Part shown: piece by piece, positions 39,444 to 52,217 of the stretch | How the letters are laid out: every line of letters starts with the position of its first letter | Position numbering within the stretch: the first letter of the stretch is position 1 | Source of the DNA: Glandiceps talaboti | Taxonomy: Eukaryota; Hemichordata; Enteropneusta; Spengelidae | Assembly (NCBI RefSeq): GCF_964340395.1 | Contig: NC_135561.1 | Coordinates: 16,155,461-16,217,460 of the forward strand | Direction of reading: 5' to 3' | Length of the DNA stretch: 62,000 bases | Made by a program: the position numbers and the translations under genes | Notes under the pieces: generated by a model | Databases searched by the model: none | Told to the model about the DNA's origin: nothing | What the model saw: the letters and a program-made list of their open reading frames with translations, nothing else

Positions 39444-39747
39444 AGTGGCACAAGCTGAGTTTATAAGCTTTTTACTTAAAAGAAAAGTCTTGATTAAACT
39501 GTTGTAACATAATGTTAATATTGATGCATGCCCTCAATGGTATAAACTCCTCTTCTGGTGTTGTATTTGATAACATAGAAGTGGTTTCCCTCAACAGTTT
39601 TGGTATATGCACTGCATACTACCAATAATGAATGCCACCAATGTGTTTCTGTATCATGCCGTTTTTTACATTTTGTTAAGTATGCTTCAGTAAATAGAAT
39701 TCTACAGGTACATTTTTATATGCAGTAAAACTAAGACCTCCACCTTA

Positions 39748-39804
<57 letters not shown>

Positions 39805-39829
39805 CTAATGTATAAACTCAGCTTATGCC
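39444..39829 (+). mobile_element. Miniature element, family B copy 4, with internal (CAA)n
   Basis: TTAA (39440-39443), then AGTGGCACAAGCTGAGTTTATA. It ends TATAAACTCAGCTTATGCCC. A pure CAA trinucleotide run at 39750-39806 sits inside the right part and is absent from other copies. Confidence 0.65.
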
Positions 39830-41371
39830 CATTCTAACTGTGATCTTGTTATACCAGTTCATAATACTGCAGTACATGCATTTATAGATTTGTAGCTGTC
39901 TTAAATAATATATTTGTAAAAGTACATAAATATGTAGAAGTTTTTAAACTAAGTTCATTGTACAGTTATGCGTTTTGTATGTAAATTCAAGTCTTGTTAG
40001 CAAAACTTTCAAGTTAATTTGTCAACCCATTGTTATTTTTTATTAGTTGGATAAAGCAAAAAATATTTGCTACATTCCTGGAGGAAGATTTTGTAAGGAG
40101 ACAGCAAAGTTGGTTGAAAATTTACTTAACATATTCTTAATGTTAGTGTTACGGCAATTTGATTTACATGAGGGGTGCTGACAGTGGATTAAGCTGCTAT
40201 TTTCACAGTTGAGGGGTTTTCTCAGTAAATGGAACTGCTGCTGTCACATATCGGAGGTCTTTTCACTGTGAACTGCTTCCATATCATACATACTGCAAAG
40301 TAGTCTTTCAGTTTATCATACATTAAACCCTTACGTCAAAGGGGTACTGACAACAAATTAGACAGCTGCACTAACATCAGAGGGGTTCTGATGGTAGTTA
40401 GATTTACTTGGGTTCAGGGAACAGATTATGTAGACTCAGAATTTCTAAAAGTGCCATTTAAATGTTAAATAATGTAAAAGTAGTTATTGTAGTCAAAAAA
40501 TATGTTTGTGTAACGTTAATCATGATTGTGTCTAGACTAAAATTTATAGTATTTATATAAAATAAACATTTCATCAATCCATAGCTTTATATTGACATAA
40601 GTCCAAAGAGTACATGACAGGTGAGGCATGCCGAGCTGATTTCCTCAGGGAGTATCTACATGTATCTTCGTGATATAGCACCCCCGAGAATTCACTTAAG
40701 ATTTTTGAATAAAATATTTTCAAACAACAATCATGCACCTGTTATAGTGCCCTCTAGCAGTTAGAGAGGTATAATTTCTGCATCGACTAATCATTCAGAA
40801 AATGAAATACAGTAGAATTGTGTTCTTGGAATGAATAACTGACAATTTCTTTCAGAAGACTGAATTTGATAAAGGGACATGATTTCATGATGTGTTGATT
40901 TTATTAGACATGGAAGAATTTTAAAGTGCCTTTTTTTGTAAGTTTTTGTGTTTGTCTATTTTCACAATCAATATCTGTATGTCTAGTTTTTTTTAGTGCC
41001 AAAAATTTAACTTAATTTATTACAGGTAACATGGCACACCTACTGTCTATTTATAGGATATTATGGTGGGTGTAAACTGTTTATAGTCTTTTGGTCTTTT
41101 ATATATATTTTTCTCTCTCGGATGTAAATAATATTTTCAAGAAAAATGACTTTGTATGTAGTTGATTTATCGAGCTGAAAGGTTTGTCATTGTGGGTGTT
41201 TTTTTATCATTCACTTCAGTGTTTAGTGAATGACTAACAGGAATGACAACAATGTCTGAATCTTTTAGTTTATTGATGTATAGTACGCTGTTTGTCAAAG
41301 CTTGTATGTTCAGGTTTTTAAACCTCATAGTGTTATATCATCACAAAACATGTAATATTCAGAATGCCGGC

Positions 41372-41508
41372 ACTGCATGAAAGGGTGGCGTTTCTTATAC
41401 CATGTACATGACAGTTACACAACAGAATTGTGGCAATTCCAGATTTGGTCCAATTCCGTTGTGTGACCGCCATGTATACGGAACCAGAAATTTCACCCTT
41501 TCATGCAG
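41372..41508. mobile_element. Hairpin miniature element (CTGCATGAAAGGGTG ends)
   Basis: The left end CTGCATGAAAGGGTGGCGTT is inverted at the right as CACCCTTTCATGCAG. Inner arms also pair (ACACAACAGAATTG with CAATTCCGTTGTGT). 137 bp, non-coding. Confidence 0.65.
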
Positions 41509-42121
41509 GTGTGTTTTACCCAACACATTCACCATAACAGTTTTATATCGGGAGCAAAACTGACGACAATGTGATGAAGAAAAGATTCAAACTTGCTTTA
41601 AATACCCATGTTTAATGCCTATTGTATGGTCCGTTTCATCTCCTGGAGGATGATTTTGTCGCATCCTGCAGATCTTCCTGCAGAGTAACTACAGAGTTAT
41701 AGTGACAGACAAATACAGTACAGGTGAACAATGAAAAAGGAATTAAAATTGAGAATTTTACTTCATCAATTCTTTCATCAGATTGTATGAGAAATAAAGT
41801 TTGATCAATTTCACTTTGTATTACCTTCATCAGGGTAACACCAAGACATCAATTTTTTATAGTCCAAGGAAAATAAAATATTGAAAATAACAAATCTGAA
41901 TTTTTTAAAGACAACAAATCATGTACCTAGAAATGATGATAAAATTGACAAAAGAAAATAAGATTTCTATGAAATAATTCAAAAATAATTTTATGTATAT
42001 AAGTAACATTACATTTGATTAAAATGTAAGAGAGTAAATAATGGTTATAGAAATATAATTGATGATGGTATGACAGTACATATACTCTCTGTACGGCAAA
42101 TTTCACCCGAACTTGCCGAAA

Positions 42122-42123
<2 letters not shown>

Positions 42124-42164
<41 letters not shown>
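42124..42164. repeat. (GT)n microsatellite
   Basis: About 20 GT units. Confidence 0.95.
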
Positions 42165-42165
<1 letters not shown>

Positions 42166-42339
42166 CTAATGTATTTTTATCTTGCAATGTTGGTAGATAA
42201 GGACAAACACTTCAGACATGCTGACTCTATAAATGAAAACAAAATACAAGTAATTGTAACATTGTTGCCACAGAAATCTTGGGAAAATGTATACAACATG
42301 TTACACTTTATATAGTCTGCTGTGATGGGTCAAGTGTCA

Positions 42340-42348
42340 ATCAATCAG

Positions 42349-42382
<34 letters not shown>
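42340..42382. repeat. (AATC)n microsatellite
   Basis: About ten AATC units with one CAGT variant at each end. Confidence 0.9.
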
Positions 42383-42383
<1 letters not shown>

Positions 42384-44492
42384 GTTTATTTCAGAACAAT
42401 AAGGCCACAGGCCCATGGAGCAAACAATGTTACAAACAATTCAGATCACAGAGGGAGATTCCTCTCTGTTTTTCATTGCAAAATAAATAAATGAAGCTAA
42501 ATTATTTAAATAAGTTTACATTATGAGAATGACTTGTATTTTGTTTTCATTTGTAAAGAGTCCGTTTGTCTGAAATGTTGTCCATATCTATAGCAATATT
42601 GAATGATCATAGATAAAAAATAATTATGTTTGTGACACACACTGTTTTGGAACTGAAGAGGTTGGGTGCAATTAGCTGTAATATATAGATTTATAGATTT
42701 AGACATGATAACAACTGTGAACACTGGAAAAACCCATGTTTTTGTCATACAGCGTCAGTACAGATTTGTATTTATCAACACAACGTTTAGAGTTGAAGGC
42801 GTACAGATTCAAATGTATACAGCTGCTAACTAGTCTAACTATCCCATAATATATATACACTCAGTTGATATGTCTATAGGTGGTAGACAACAGTATTGGA
42901 TTCATGTATGTCATCGGTTATGTCTTCTGTATTGACTTCAAAATTTGAGAATTTTGTGTAGAAATTAAAATAAGTTAACTTTCAATGTTTAAATATAACT
43001 GCAATTTGGAGACTTGAACAAGACTGTAATAAAATATAGCCATTTGTGGTGCTCTGATGCATGGTATAGCATACACAGACTATCAATATGCTACCCAATG
43101 ACTGTATTTTACAATCTACTACATTGGCTGTTATATTTCATTTGAAATCATCATTGCTATTATGATAATTGTTCAACACCCCTGGAGCAAGTAAAATCAA
43201 TGGCAGGATCTAATTCCAGACGTTATGCAGTCCCAATGGCATTGCAAGATGTTTTAAATGCTAAAGATGCTATTTCCACAACAAAATATGTGAAAATCCA
43301 TCTTAAACAGACATGTTCATGTTCGCAGTATGCTGGCCAAATATTTAGATCTATTAAATACCAATCTTTTGAATATGTTAATATCTAATTTTACCCACCA
43401 GAATGACACTTTTGAGTGCTCCATACTCAATAACAGTGCAGACGATATCAATAACCTCTTTTCATGTACTTTTGAGTTCAACTACTCTTTATTTGTCAAA
43501 ATATGACATTTAAAAACCGTCTCAGTGTACAAAAGACATAATTAATGATATACCTTGACTTTCAAACATACTTAGCAATACTTCTACTTATTTTGTAGAA
43601 TAAAGTAAATAATTCAGAAAATAAAATAAGAGAAATAACGTACATGTGTTGTTGAACTATGTTTTAATGATATTTGGTGTGTTTGTTTGGTGTTCATGTA
43701 CTCAAGTGTTCTTGGTTTGTTTGTCTGGTGTGTATGTACTCGTGTTGGTGTGTTTGTTTGCTGTACATGTACTCAAGTGTTCTTGGTATGTTAATTTGGT
43801 GTGTATGTACTCAAGAATATCAGATCTATTCTAAAAAAAAACGTGCATTTTCCAGAAAATAATAATCATAGTATAAATGCATAAAAACAGAAAATATTTC
43901 AAATCTCATCACAAATGACATTTGATAATTTCATTTATTTTTTGAATGTTGTATTTCGTACTTTTCAAGATTACAGGACGTGTTTTAATAGTTTGAGTTG
44001 TATATATCTACAGTGAAATTCACAATACTGTGCAGTTTTTTTATTTCTGTCTGATACAACCATGCAGAAAACAACAATAAACTGCATATGCCACACTTCA
44101 ATAGCAAGATCGCATTTTTTGCTACATTTAGTCTAAATGAAATATACCATTTAAATGTATTGCAACTCCATGTAGACATTCGGGCGCCAATGTTTTTCTT
44201 AGTATCAAGCATCCGATGAAGGGCATGTAAGTTTCCTTTGAGGCGTTCATTTGATGTCTGTATGGTGGCATGTGTAGTTCATTTCACTTTAGACAAAATG
44301 TAGCAAGAAACTGTACTCATTCAATCTTGCTATCTTAAAGTGTAACATGTCCAGTTTCTCATTTTGTTTTTTGAGTGGTTATATCAAAGAGTAAAGCTAG
44401 CACGGTATTGTGAGATTCACTGTAGTTATCGAGTCTTGCATGCTAATGACAAGATTATAATTTTAATCTCTCTTTATGATGACGTCTATACT

Positions 44493-45622
44493 TCAATCGT
44501 TGTCTGTTTGTGTCTGTGCATCCTCTGTCCATTGATGAGCCTCCTTGCTATCATTCTGGTTGTCATCACAACACTTCTGACATCTCATAAACTTGGGCCA
44601 TCTGACTTTGTCCTGCCAACTAGGTGGTACCAGCATTAGAATGAAACCAGCAATAATCAATACTGTACCAATTATCTTGATGTAACCAAATGCCACATCA
44701 CGCCAAATAAAGTCAACAACTGGCGGAGAAAAGAGATAATAAATGTACAATAAGAATACAATACAATATTTATGAATCTTTGAACTTATGACAACTAATT
44801 ATGCAGTGTTCATAAACACACCACAAGAACAAACTTCTACATTCTTCATACCCATCCCCGATCCTTCAGCAAAGGTCATGGACATCCACCGTCGCAAATA
44901 GTCCATCTATATATTAACGATTTACACCTACTCTCACCCTTGTTCTTGTTGTACCATATGTTCTGTGGTGTTTTTTTTATATTTCGTTATCCATTTTATC
45001 AATATTTTATTTCTAGCTATTTCGTCTAATAATATGTAATATGGCTTCTAGTACAAGCTAGGTTTGAAGTACACGTACCTGTATTGAGCGGAATTCCTAG
45101 CACTGTACCAACAGCAATAAATAGTGGGTAGGTGAAGGCAATGCCAAAGTTTATCAAGAAGTTATAGACTGTATGTGGAAAACAGAACATTAATATTTTT
45201 TCTTCGTTCATGCAAGGAAAATACGAGTGACCTAAGGGGGTTCTGTCACTACGAGTCGCTAGACGTGTATTTCACGGCTGAATGAAGAAAAATATAGGTT
45301 AATAACACAATTATACCACTGCTAGTAATATCAAAGAAAAATCGGAGAAAGTCATGACAATTCTTAACGTTTTGACTCATATTTCGAACACAGCAGAACC
45401 AGTGACGTAGACACGCGTTGTCCTGACGTAGACGACCAGAGAATATATGTTTTATTTTTATTTCAACTTGGCTAGTGCATCGTTAGCAACAGTTAGATGT
45501 GCTGCCATACATGTGATAATGTCATGTAATGTTAGCCCCCTTCCTTCGTGAGCAGAGACCTAGGTCCTTCTGTCTGTCCTGGAGTCGTTTAACATCATTC
45601 TGTACACTCGAGAAGTATCGAT

Positions 45623-45656
<34 letters not shown>

Positions 45657-45660
45657 CCAC

Positions 45661-45692
<32 letters not shown>

Positions 45693-48600
45693 GTGACGGG
45701 AATATTTAGTAATCCCACCAAATGAATATACTTACCCACTTGTAATGCAGCAGACCCACACAGGTAATCCCATGGCATATCACTCCAATCCCAAGTTTCA
45801 ACTCCAGTGAAGTAAAGCACAATCATAATAGGCCATAAACAAAATAAATCGAACACTGCTAACAAAGTCAGAAAGAGAGACACTTGTCCCAAATTGGCAT
45901 CACCAACAAACCTCTTGAACAACACCTTTTAAGGAAAGCAAAGTGGATTAACTTCATGAATAATTCATCATATGTAAATAAATTTAGACCAATCATACGT
46001 AACAATATCAGTGTTTTGTATTTTAATAGTGGGTTTTCACCTAAGCGTAGACGAACGATATATGCAGACGGCAAACTATTGATATGCAAATACGAACGTA
46101 AGCATGAATAGATGCCACGTATAAATCGACTAAAACATTAATCTATTGACAATATTTAACGTCTTCAGCTCGAGTGGGTGAAAGAGAATGTTTCCTTTGT
46201 CAAGTAACTTGCATTTCATTATCACAAGCTTACAGATTTGTCAATACATTTCTTGTACACCTGTTTGATGAATTAAAAGAACATGGCGATTGGTTGATGG
46301 GCTTGGAATTGCAAGCTTGAGACGAGAACGTATTGATTTTGCATGATTTGAACCATCTGTTCACTTTCCTTCTGATTCTTTTTAAATATAGAATTCATGT
46401 AATATGTTAGAATTAGTTATCAAAGTAATTCGAACACGTGCTCCAGGGAATTGTCGTGAAAAAATGGCCGGGTGCGGACGTGTTATCCGGGTTCCTGTGA
46501 CACGTACCGAACGTCCGATTTTGGAAGCTATAGGTCAGTATGCTAACAATTATCAACTGGTAGCAGATCATGTCCGTGCAAATTTACGCATTCTTTCTCG
46601 AGATGTGCAGGACATTTACATTATTCGTTCTGCTACTGTAGTAAGACGTAGAATAAGGGATGTTGTCCAACGTCATCAGAAAAGTAATTGTTCGCACAAA
46701 TAGGAAACGACCAGAATTTATGACAGGGTGGACTCGGAATATTGTGATCATGTTGAACACGTTATGATTAGTGATACCTTGATAGCCAGTTATAAAGGAA
46801 GTATAGTGGGTTTCATAATGGTGCTGGTCGACAATAACACAACAACCCGATCGTCGAATACATAAGTCATGACTACATCAACGTTTGTTAAAGTTTCACA
46901 GCTTTTTGCAACACTTTTGGACTGGAAATCGGTTATTTGTTCCCGGCTCCTTCGCCTCATTGGTTTCATGCATTCACAAAACAAGTTACTTGACTGTGCA
47001 GACAGGGAAAACAAATAGAAACAAAAATATGATATCCTTATGCAAATAAAATGCGACGTATAAATCGACGAAACTCATTATCTTTTGACAATATTTAACG
47101 TCGACGAAAGTGGACGTATGCAAATTTTAGAACGAAAACAGACGAAAACACATTTTAGAACGAAAGCCGACGAAAATATATTGTTATGCAAATACAGTGA
47201 CTTATAAATCGACTTGGCCGACGAAAAGCTCATTAATCTATTGATAATATTTAACGTCGACGAAGGTGGACGTATGCAAATTTTAGAACGAAAATATTTA
47301 GAACGAAAGCCGACGAAAATCTATTGTTATACAAATACAGAGCGACATATAAATCGACATGGCCGACGAAAAGCTCATTAATCTATTGATAATATTTAAC
47401 GTCGACGAAAGTGGACGTATGCAAATTTTAGAACGAATACATTTAGAACGAAAGCCGACGAAAATCCATTGTTATGCTAATACGTGCAACGGATAAATCG
47501 AAATGACCAACGAAAAGGTCAATAATCAATTGACATATTTGTCTCCAACGAAAGTTGATGTATGGAAATTAACATGACAAAGAGTAAGTACAAGTAATGG
47601 TACGATATGGTTGCGTAACTGTGCTGCTCGACTACGTTCTGGGGAGAATCACCAGAGCTTGTTGAATTCCAAGTACATGTATATTATACATGTACTTGGA
47701 ATTCAACAAGCTCTGTTGAGCTATAACTATAACTATGTTTTACTACTTTTACTCTGGAGTTTCACCTCTGACAAATAAAGGTTGCCACAAAAAATGTCTT
47801 GTCAAATTCATGGAATTAAAGCAGAACATAAGTAGCACCATTACCGTTCTTCACTTCCACTTTGAAAGCAACCAGGCTAGACAACCTACGAACGCATGTC
47901 AAATGAGGATTAACGGTTTATTTCCGTGAATATTTCGACCTTTTAATTTTCATGGTTCGTACTTTCTAATTATTAAGTCAGTAAAATATTAGATCTTAGA
48001 GAGAAGTCTCTAAATGCCCTTGCCAATCAACACAGTTCTACTCTTTGTCTAGATACAGTGCAAAGTTTGTCTTCCGTTAAGAATGATTTAACCCGATACT
48101 TCAATATTTCAATGGACATCTCATTATGATTTGCATGCCAGCGTCTTCCAACGTTAGCCAATGACGATACAATATTCTCAAGTTGAGAGAACTCCTGTTT
48201 CTAAAACCGCCAGCTACTGCTGCAGTGTCTGAGCAATACTACAATCTTTGATTGGTGGAATCTAACGATTTGCATATAGAATTACAGATGGTTTCAATGA
48301 CGTTAAATATTGTCAAAAGACTAATGAGTCTGTATTGTTGTTTAGGTCGTGTTCATTCAGGTTAACGTCCGTATTTGCATATGAATATCTCATTAACGAG
48401 GGGATCGTAGTTGACCGTCGGTATAAGTGCTTAGGTGAAAACCCGCTTCTAGGACGAAATTTTATTGGTCTTTGTTTTTAAAAATTAGTAATCTTGACCG
48501 ATGTTGACAATCTAAAGGTGATTATTGTTTCTCATATAAGTGGTAATGTTGAATGTCAGTGTATCAATATCTCTAATATATGAATAATGAATAGCTATAA

Positions 48601-51290
48601 ATAAATATGCAGAAAGAGCCAATATCATAAATCATAATAATATGATAATTTCTGCATTACATTTTGTTTCCAATAAACAGTACTATGAGAGACAATACTA
48701 CGACTACAGTTGGACTAGGGTGATATCTAGTCAAATTTACCGAGTCCTACACATCTAAGCATATATAACCAAATATAAGCTTATTACAGTCTTGGTTTCC
48801 CCAGCCAAAATTGAGCACCGTGTTTTTTCTTGTTATTTACACTGTGGTTACCTGGTACATGAAATACATGTACCTGTGGAAGTACACATACAATGAATCA
48901 GCATATTTTCAACTCAAAAAGACACTTTAAACATTACGACATGTCGCACTTTATACAGGGCTGACGTAATGGCTGCTCCAAGTGATAATGCCACTCCCAC
49001 TGCTGAAGAACTGGTAAATCCCTCTGAGTATGCCATCACTACAACGCCAGAAATGGAACAAGCGGTTGCCAGCAACTGAAATATACATAGAATATTTCAT
49101 GTGTTTTTGCCATTAAAGGGAGGGGAGGGTACAGTCTGTAACGTCATTGTTTTTGGTAGGAAATTTAATCTCATAATCATGGTGACTGCCTCTAACAAGT
49201 CACTTGGGAGAGTAACTTTTTTTGTCCCATAATCTTCCAATATTTGAATTTAGTTGTTATTCATCTCAAATTTTGTGAAAGAAAATGTGGTCAACTTTTC
49301 CCCCAGTTACTAGTAGCCTTCCATTGTTCATCTGACTGTTCGCAATAACGTCAGTATTTCACACAAAAAATCGCCTTTTTGTTAATTTTTCAAATAAAGA
49401 GCGACAACAGTCCAGAGACTTGAACTCGTCTAGCGAAAACAAACGAAATAGAGAAATCAAGCCGTATTTCATACATTTTATTCAGATTGACTGAAGCCCA
49501 TGTGACACTATACGTGGTCAATAGTGGTGCTCCTGTAAATGCGGGGTACCTTCGTTGGAATGTTACCAAAATGTGTTATCGTAGACTGTGGATCTTGCCA
49601 AATAAAAGTAGCATGATGTATCGCATGTATAAATAACTTATTTGCTTAGTTATTTTGACAATTTATCAAATGAAGTCGTTTAAATAAACAAAAGCCCATG
49701 GTCAAATATCTGATCTGTCATCACTCTAAGTCGTGTTCAGCAAATGATTAATTATCTGGAGCGCCACTAACGGCCAATCTTTCAGTCTAACTGAATTCCT
49801 GTATGAACTTGATTCCTCACCTTCAACGGAGTAAACGTTTCTGACAGCCAGATCCATGATAAAATGTAAATGAAGACTGTGTTAGATGCAAATAATGCCG
49901 TGACGTCAGCGGCACTGATAACAGTCAGGGCATACACATACATATAGTTACAGGCAGCCCAGCATACACAGAAAGGACCAACCAATTTTAAAACAGACCA
50001 CCACGTGAGTCCCTTTGTGCCAAAGATGGCTTCATTCTGTCTGCAAGTAGGCAATCACAGCAAACATTTTGAAAAGTAAACAATGAATAATATTTGAAAA
50101 TAACCGCTTTTGTCCACTCTGAACATTCAAATTTTTGTTTGAATTTCACACCTCATAGGACAGCAATGTATACAAATATAAGTGCATGCAGAAGTGTATA
50201 GTATTGCATTTTTATGATTTTGATGAGATGTTTCATACTGACTGTATTCATAATATTACACATCATGCACATTATTAAAACACATGTGGGTAAAATAGTT
50301 GTGTAGCTGTACAACGTAACATAACATGGTACTATAAATCCAATCAAATTGATTTTTAGGTCCGCACCCAAAGATCAGAGCCCGCAACGCGATCACACAC
50401 AGTTTAAACGTGTTACTGCACCCAGAGAATCGCCCTCTGATGAACATATATTCAATGTTTAAGTGTTTAATACAACTGCCGACATCACATCGAGGACAAA
50501 CGGAACATGAAACACACAGACAAAATGAACTGGATTAATACCACAGAGACATGTATTCCATTTCATCATTTGATAAGAACAGTTTTATGGCCACTTTGTG
50601 AAGAGTCGTTTATCAAGTGGCCGTCTCACCGTTCATGACCGCGGCCGAACGAAGCACTTCGTCGCGTCTGACCGTAGAATATTCATGATTTAACAATACC
50701 GCTGTCAAGTCAAAATTGATCACGGTCACAAACAAATTTCAAGTTTCCTGCCATTGCAAATACATGTAAAAAGGCTATAAAACTGTTCTTATCAGACCAT
50801 GGTGTGTAACACAAGTCTCTGTAGTTCTAACATGCTGTGCCAAGTGTTATATACATCGATTTCATTTGTTTACTTTCCCTGTTTGTAACAGGTTCCGCCG
50901 TTCGTCCACGGTCTGATGTCAGTGGTTGTAGTTGACTGTATTGACGGTTGTCTAAAGCAGTTTACCTGAAAATTTCTTTCGCCTTGACATTTTTAGATCC
51001 GAATAGACATGCTGGCCCAAAGTAGACTGGATAACAAACTATCATCCAGACAGTACTAAACCAAACGGTGAAAAATGGAGCGTTGAAATTTGGTGAATAC
51101 AAGCTACTTTGAGCAAACTGTGTTGCTCCAACCCATGACACTGCTATACCGATAATAATAAAGAAACCAATCAACCATTTCTGTGCAGACACTGATATAC
51201 AAGTACACCATTTTCTGTTGTCGTTAACTAAATTTGTCTCATCACTTCCTGGTGGATTTGAAATTTCAAGTTCGATGGCTTCCTTTGTGT

Positions 51291-51348
<58 letters not shown>

Positions 51349-52217
51349 TTTTAAATGTCAAATAAGAGACATCTTATGCACCAAAAACAAGCACTAATGT
51401 CTAGTCAGTGGTTTTCTTCGCATTCATTCATTCATTCATTCATTCATTCATTCATTCATTCATTCATTCATTCGTTTGTTCGTTCATTCATTCGTCCTTT
51501 CTTCCTTCGTTCCTTCCTTCGTTTGTTCGTTCGTTGTACGAGTCCTAGTTCTCAAATTAATGCATTTTAATTGTTTAAAGAACCGAAATTAAATAGACAA
51601 GCAAAAACAGAAAAAAAGACAAATGATATAGCATTTTTGATGTTCTTACATAATTATAATATTTAAATTGGTTCGCTGACGCGTCACTGGTATGGATCAA
51701 GGACGGTTCAAAGATCACCATTATTGGCATTACGACACGTGCTGACTTACAGTATATAGGGTGGGCGATGTATAAGTGATATATCAAGTGTTTGTATGGA
51801 CTGCAGCTGTTGTTTTTTTTCCAACTGGACACTTCAACAAAGTTAAGTTTTCATGTCAATCGTTCTAGTATTTTCCCACAATTGTCGTTAGATACAGCAT
51901 TATGACTTCAATATGGCTTATTCTTTGGTTTAGTTAGTAAACTTATTACACATAATAAAAGTAAATACAATAACTCATAAATCACTATATATATGGGTCA
52001 CAATGCCGTTAACATTACAACATTACGTCCAATACTCCATACGTACTTAACTATTCCAGGGACTAATTAATTATACGGAGTTTTCGACATAACTTGCTCA
52101 CTCATGATTTTGTATTTTCCCATCGATGTTCGAGATCTAGTATTAAATGCCAACTGTGTAACGTACATGGCGAACGTACTTACCCTCGTGTTTGCTCTCT
52201 TTATCATTGGACGACAT
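44493..52217 (-). CDS. Solute carrier family 35 member F3/F4-like transporter
   Basis: Seven exons in transcript order: 52217..52184, 51290..50966, 50040..49821, 49075..48950, 45925..45736, 45168..45079 and 44719..44493. All are GT-AG (the exon 4 donor GTGCGA is weak), phases fit throughout, and 1212 bp give 403 residues. Human SLC35F3 is about 420. After a polar 50-residue cytoplasmic start, the first helix (KWLIGFFIIIGIAVSWVGAT) is followed by the family phrases FNAPFFTVWFSTVWM, ALTVISAADVTALFASNT, FIYILSWIWLSETF, LGAAITSALYKVLFKRFVGD and NFGIAFTYPLFIAVGTVLGI. These line up with vertebrate SLC35F3/F4 as I recall them. The fold is a drug/metabolite-transporter bundle of about ten helices. 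SLC35F3 has been reported as a thiamine transporter; the substrate of this protein is not deducible. The C-terminal tail (RCQKCCDDNQND...) is polar. Exons are small and intron 4 holds a 2.4-kb transposon. F3 and F4 are not separable here. Confidence 0.92.
45621..45691. repeat. (CAT)n trinucleotide repeat
   Basis: About 23 CAT units with CAC variants in intron 5 of the SLC35F-like gene, 45 bp downstream of the exon 5 donor. Read in frame past the donor it would encode poly-Asp, but it is intronic. Confidence 0.95.
46404..46703 (+). CDS. Open frame of 99 codons inside the 2.4-kb element, unknown
   Basis: It encodes an Arg-rich, helix-prone product (TRTERPILEAIGQYANNYQL then RDVQDIYIIRSATVVRRRIR). 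Composition is more protein-like than the surrounding chance frames, with regular helix spacing, but I recognise no family. It could be a decayed remnant of an element-encoded DNA-binding protein, a captured host fragment, or chance. No promoter or splice sites can be assigned. Confidence 0.3.
   Translation: MLELVIKVIRTRAPGNCREKMAGCGRVIRVPVTRTERPILEAIGQYANNYQLVADHVRANLRILSRDVQDIYIIRSATVVRRRIRDVVQRHQKSNCSHK
47040..47530. repeat. Tandem array of about 150-bp units inside the 2.4-kb element
   Basis: Three full units and a partial, with TATAAATCGAC, GAAAAGCTCATTAATCTATT, GATAATATTTAACGTCGACG, GTGGACGTATGCAAATTTTA and GAACGAAAGCCGACGAAAAT. TTAACGTCGACGAA recurs at about 47095, 47250 and 47397. 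The unit includes the ATATTTAACGTC word of the terminal inverted repeats. Confidence 0.8.
47654..47714. repeat. Perfect 61-bp palindrome
   Basis: Arms of 30 bases starting AGAGCTTGTTGAATTCCAAG, separated by one T, are exactly complementary. This would extrude as a long hairpin in single-stranded DNA or RNA. It lies between the tandem array and the right inverted end of the 2.4-kb element. Confidence 0.9.
50275..50400 (-). repeat. Dispersed repeat family C, copy (inverted)
   Basis: AATCCAATCAAATTGATTTT then TAGGTCCGCACCCAAAGATC is the reverse complement of 15640-15675 with few changes. In intron 2 of the SLC35F-like gene. Confidence 0.55.
51293..51347. repeat. (GA)n microsatellite abutting the exon 2 acceptor of the SLC35F-like gene
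   Basis: On the minus strand this is a 55-base CT run ending directly in CAG at 51291-51293. It therefore forms the whole polypyrimidine tract of the 3' splice site of exon 2. Confidence 0.9.
51420..51540. repeat. (ATTC)n and (CGTT)n microsatellite
   Basis: About 12 CATT units followed by TTCG/TTCC variants, in intron 1 of the SLC35F-like gene. Confidence 0.9.

Larger units (their letters stand above)
39830..44492. other. Intergenic / 3' flank of the SLC35F-like gene, no coding exon seen
   Basis: Contains a 137-bp hairpin element (41372-41508), a GT run (42124-42164) and an AATC run (42340-42382) followed by GTTTATTTCAGAACAATAAGG and CCACAGGCCCATGG, which resembles a retroelement 3' end. 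A minus-strand AATAAA near 44038-44043 is a possible poly(A) signal for the transporter gene about 450 bp after its stop. Short open frames here lack splice or codon support. Confidence 0.45.
46030..48446. mobile_element. 2.4-kb inverted-repeat DNA element in intron 4 of the SLC35F-like gene
   Basis: The left end GGGTTTTCACCTAAGC (46031) is exactly inverted at 48429-48444. Further inward, ATATGCAAATACG, ATTAATCTATTGACAATATT and TAACGTC on the left match, inverted, GACGTTAAATATTGTCAAAA and CGTATTTGCATATG on the right, so the inverted ends extend about 140 bp with gaps. Inside are an array of about 150-bp units repeating part of the left end (47040-47530), a 61-bp perfect hairpin (47654-47714) and one open frame of 99 codons. 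No transposase domain is seen, so it is probably non-autonomous. The target duplication is not clear. Confidence 0.7.

Noticed and set aside
43200-43388. A 62-codon plus-strand frame (MAGSNSRRYAV...)
   Set aside because: No splice partners or recognisable family; length within chance expectation.
45560-45735. Asp-rich C-terminal extension of the SLC35F exon 5 frame
   Set aside because: It is read-through past the GTAAGT donor at 45735 into a CAT repeat; splicing to 45168 restores the conserved NFGIAFTYP segment.
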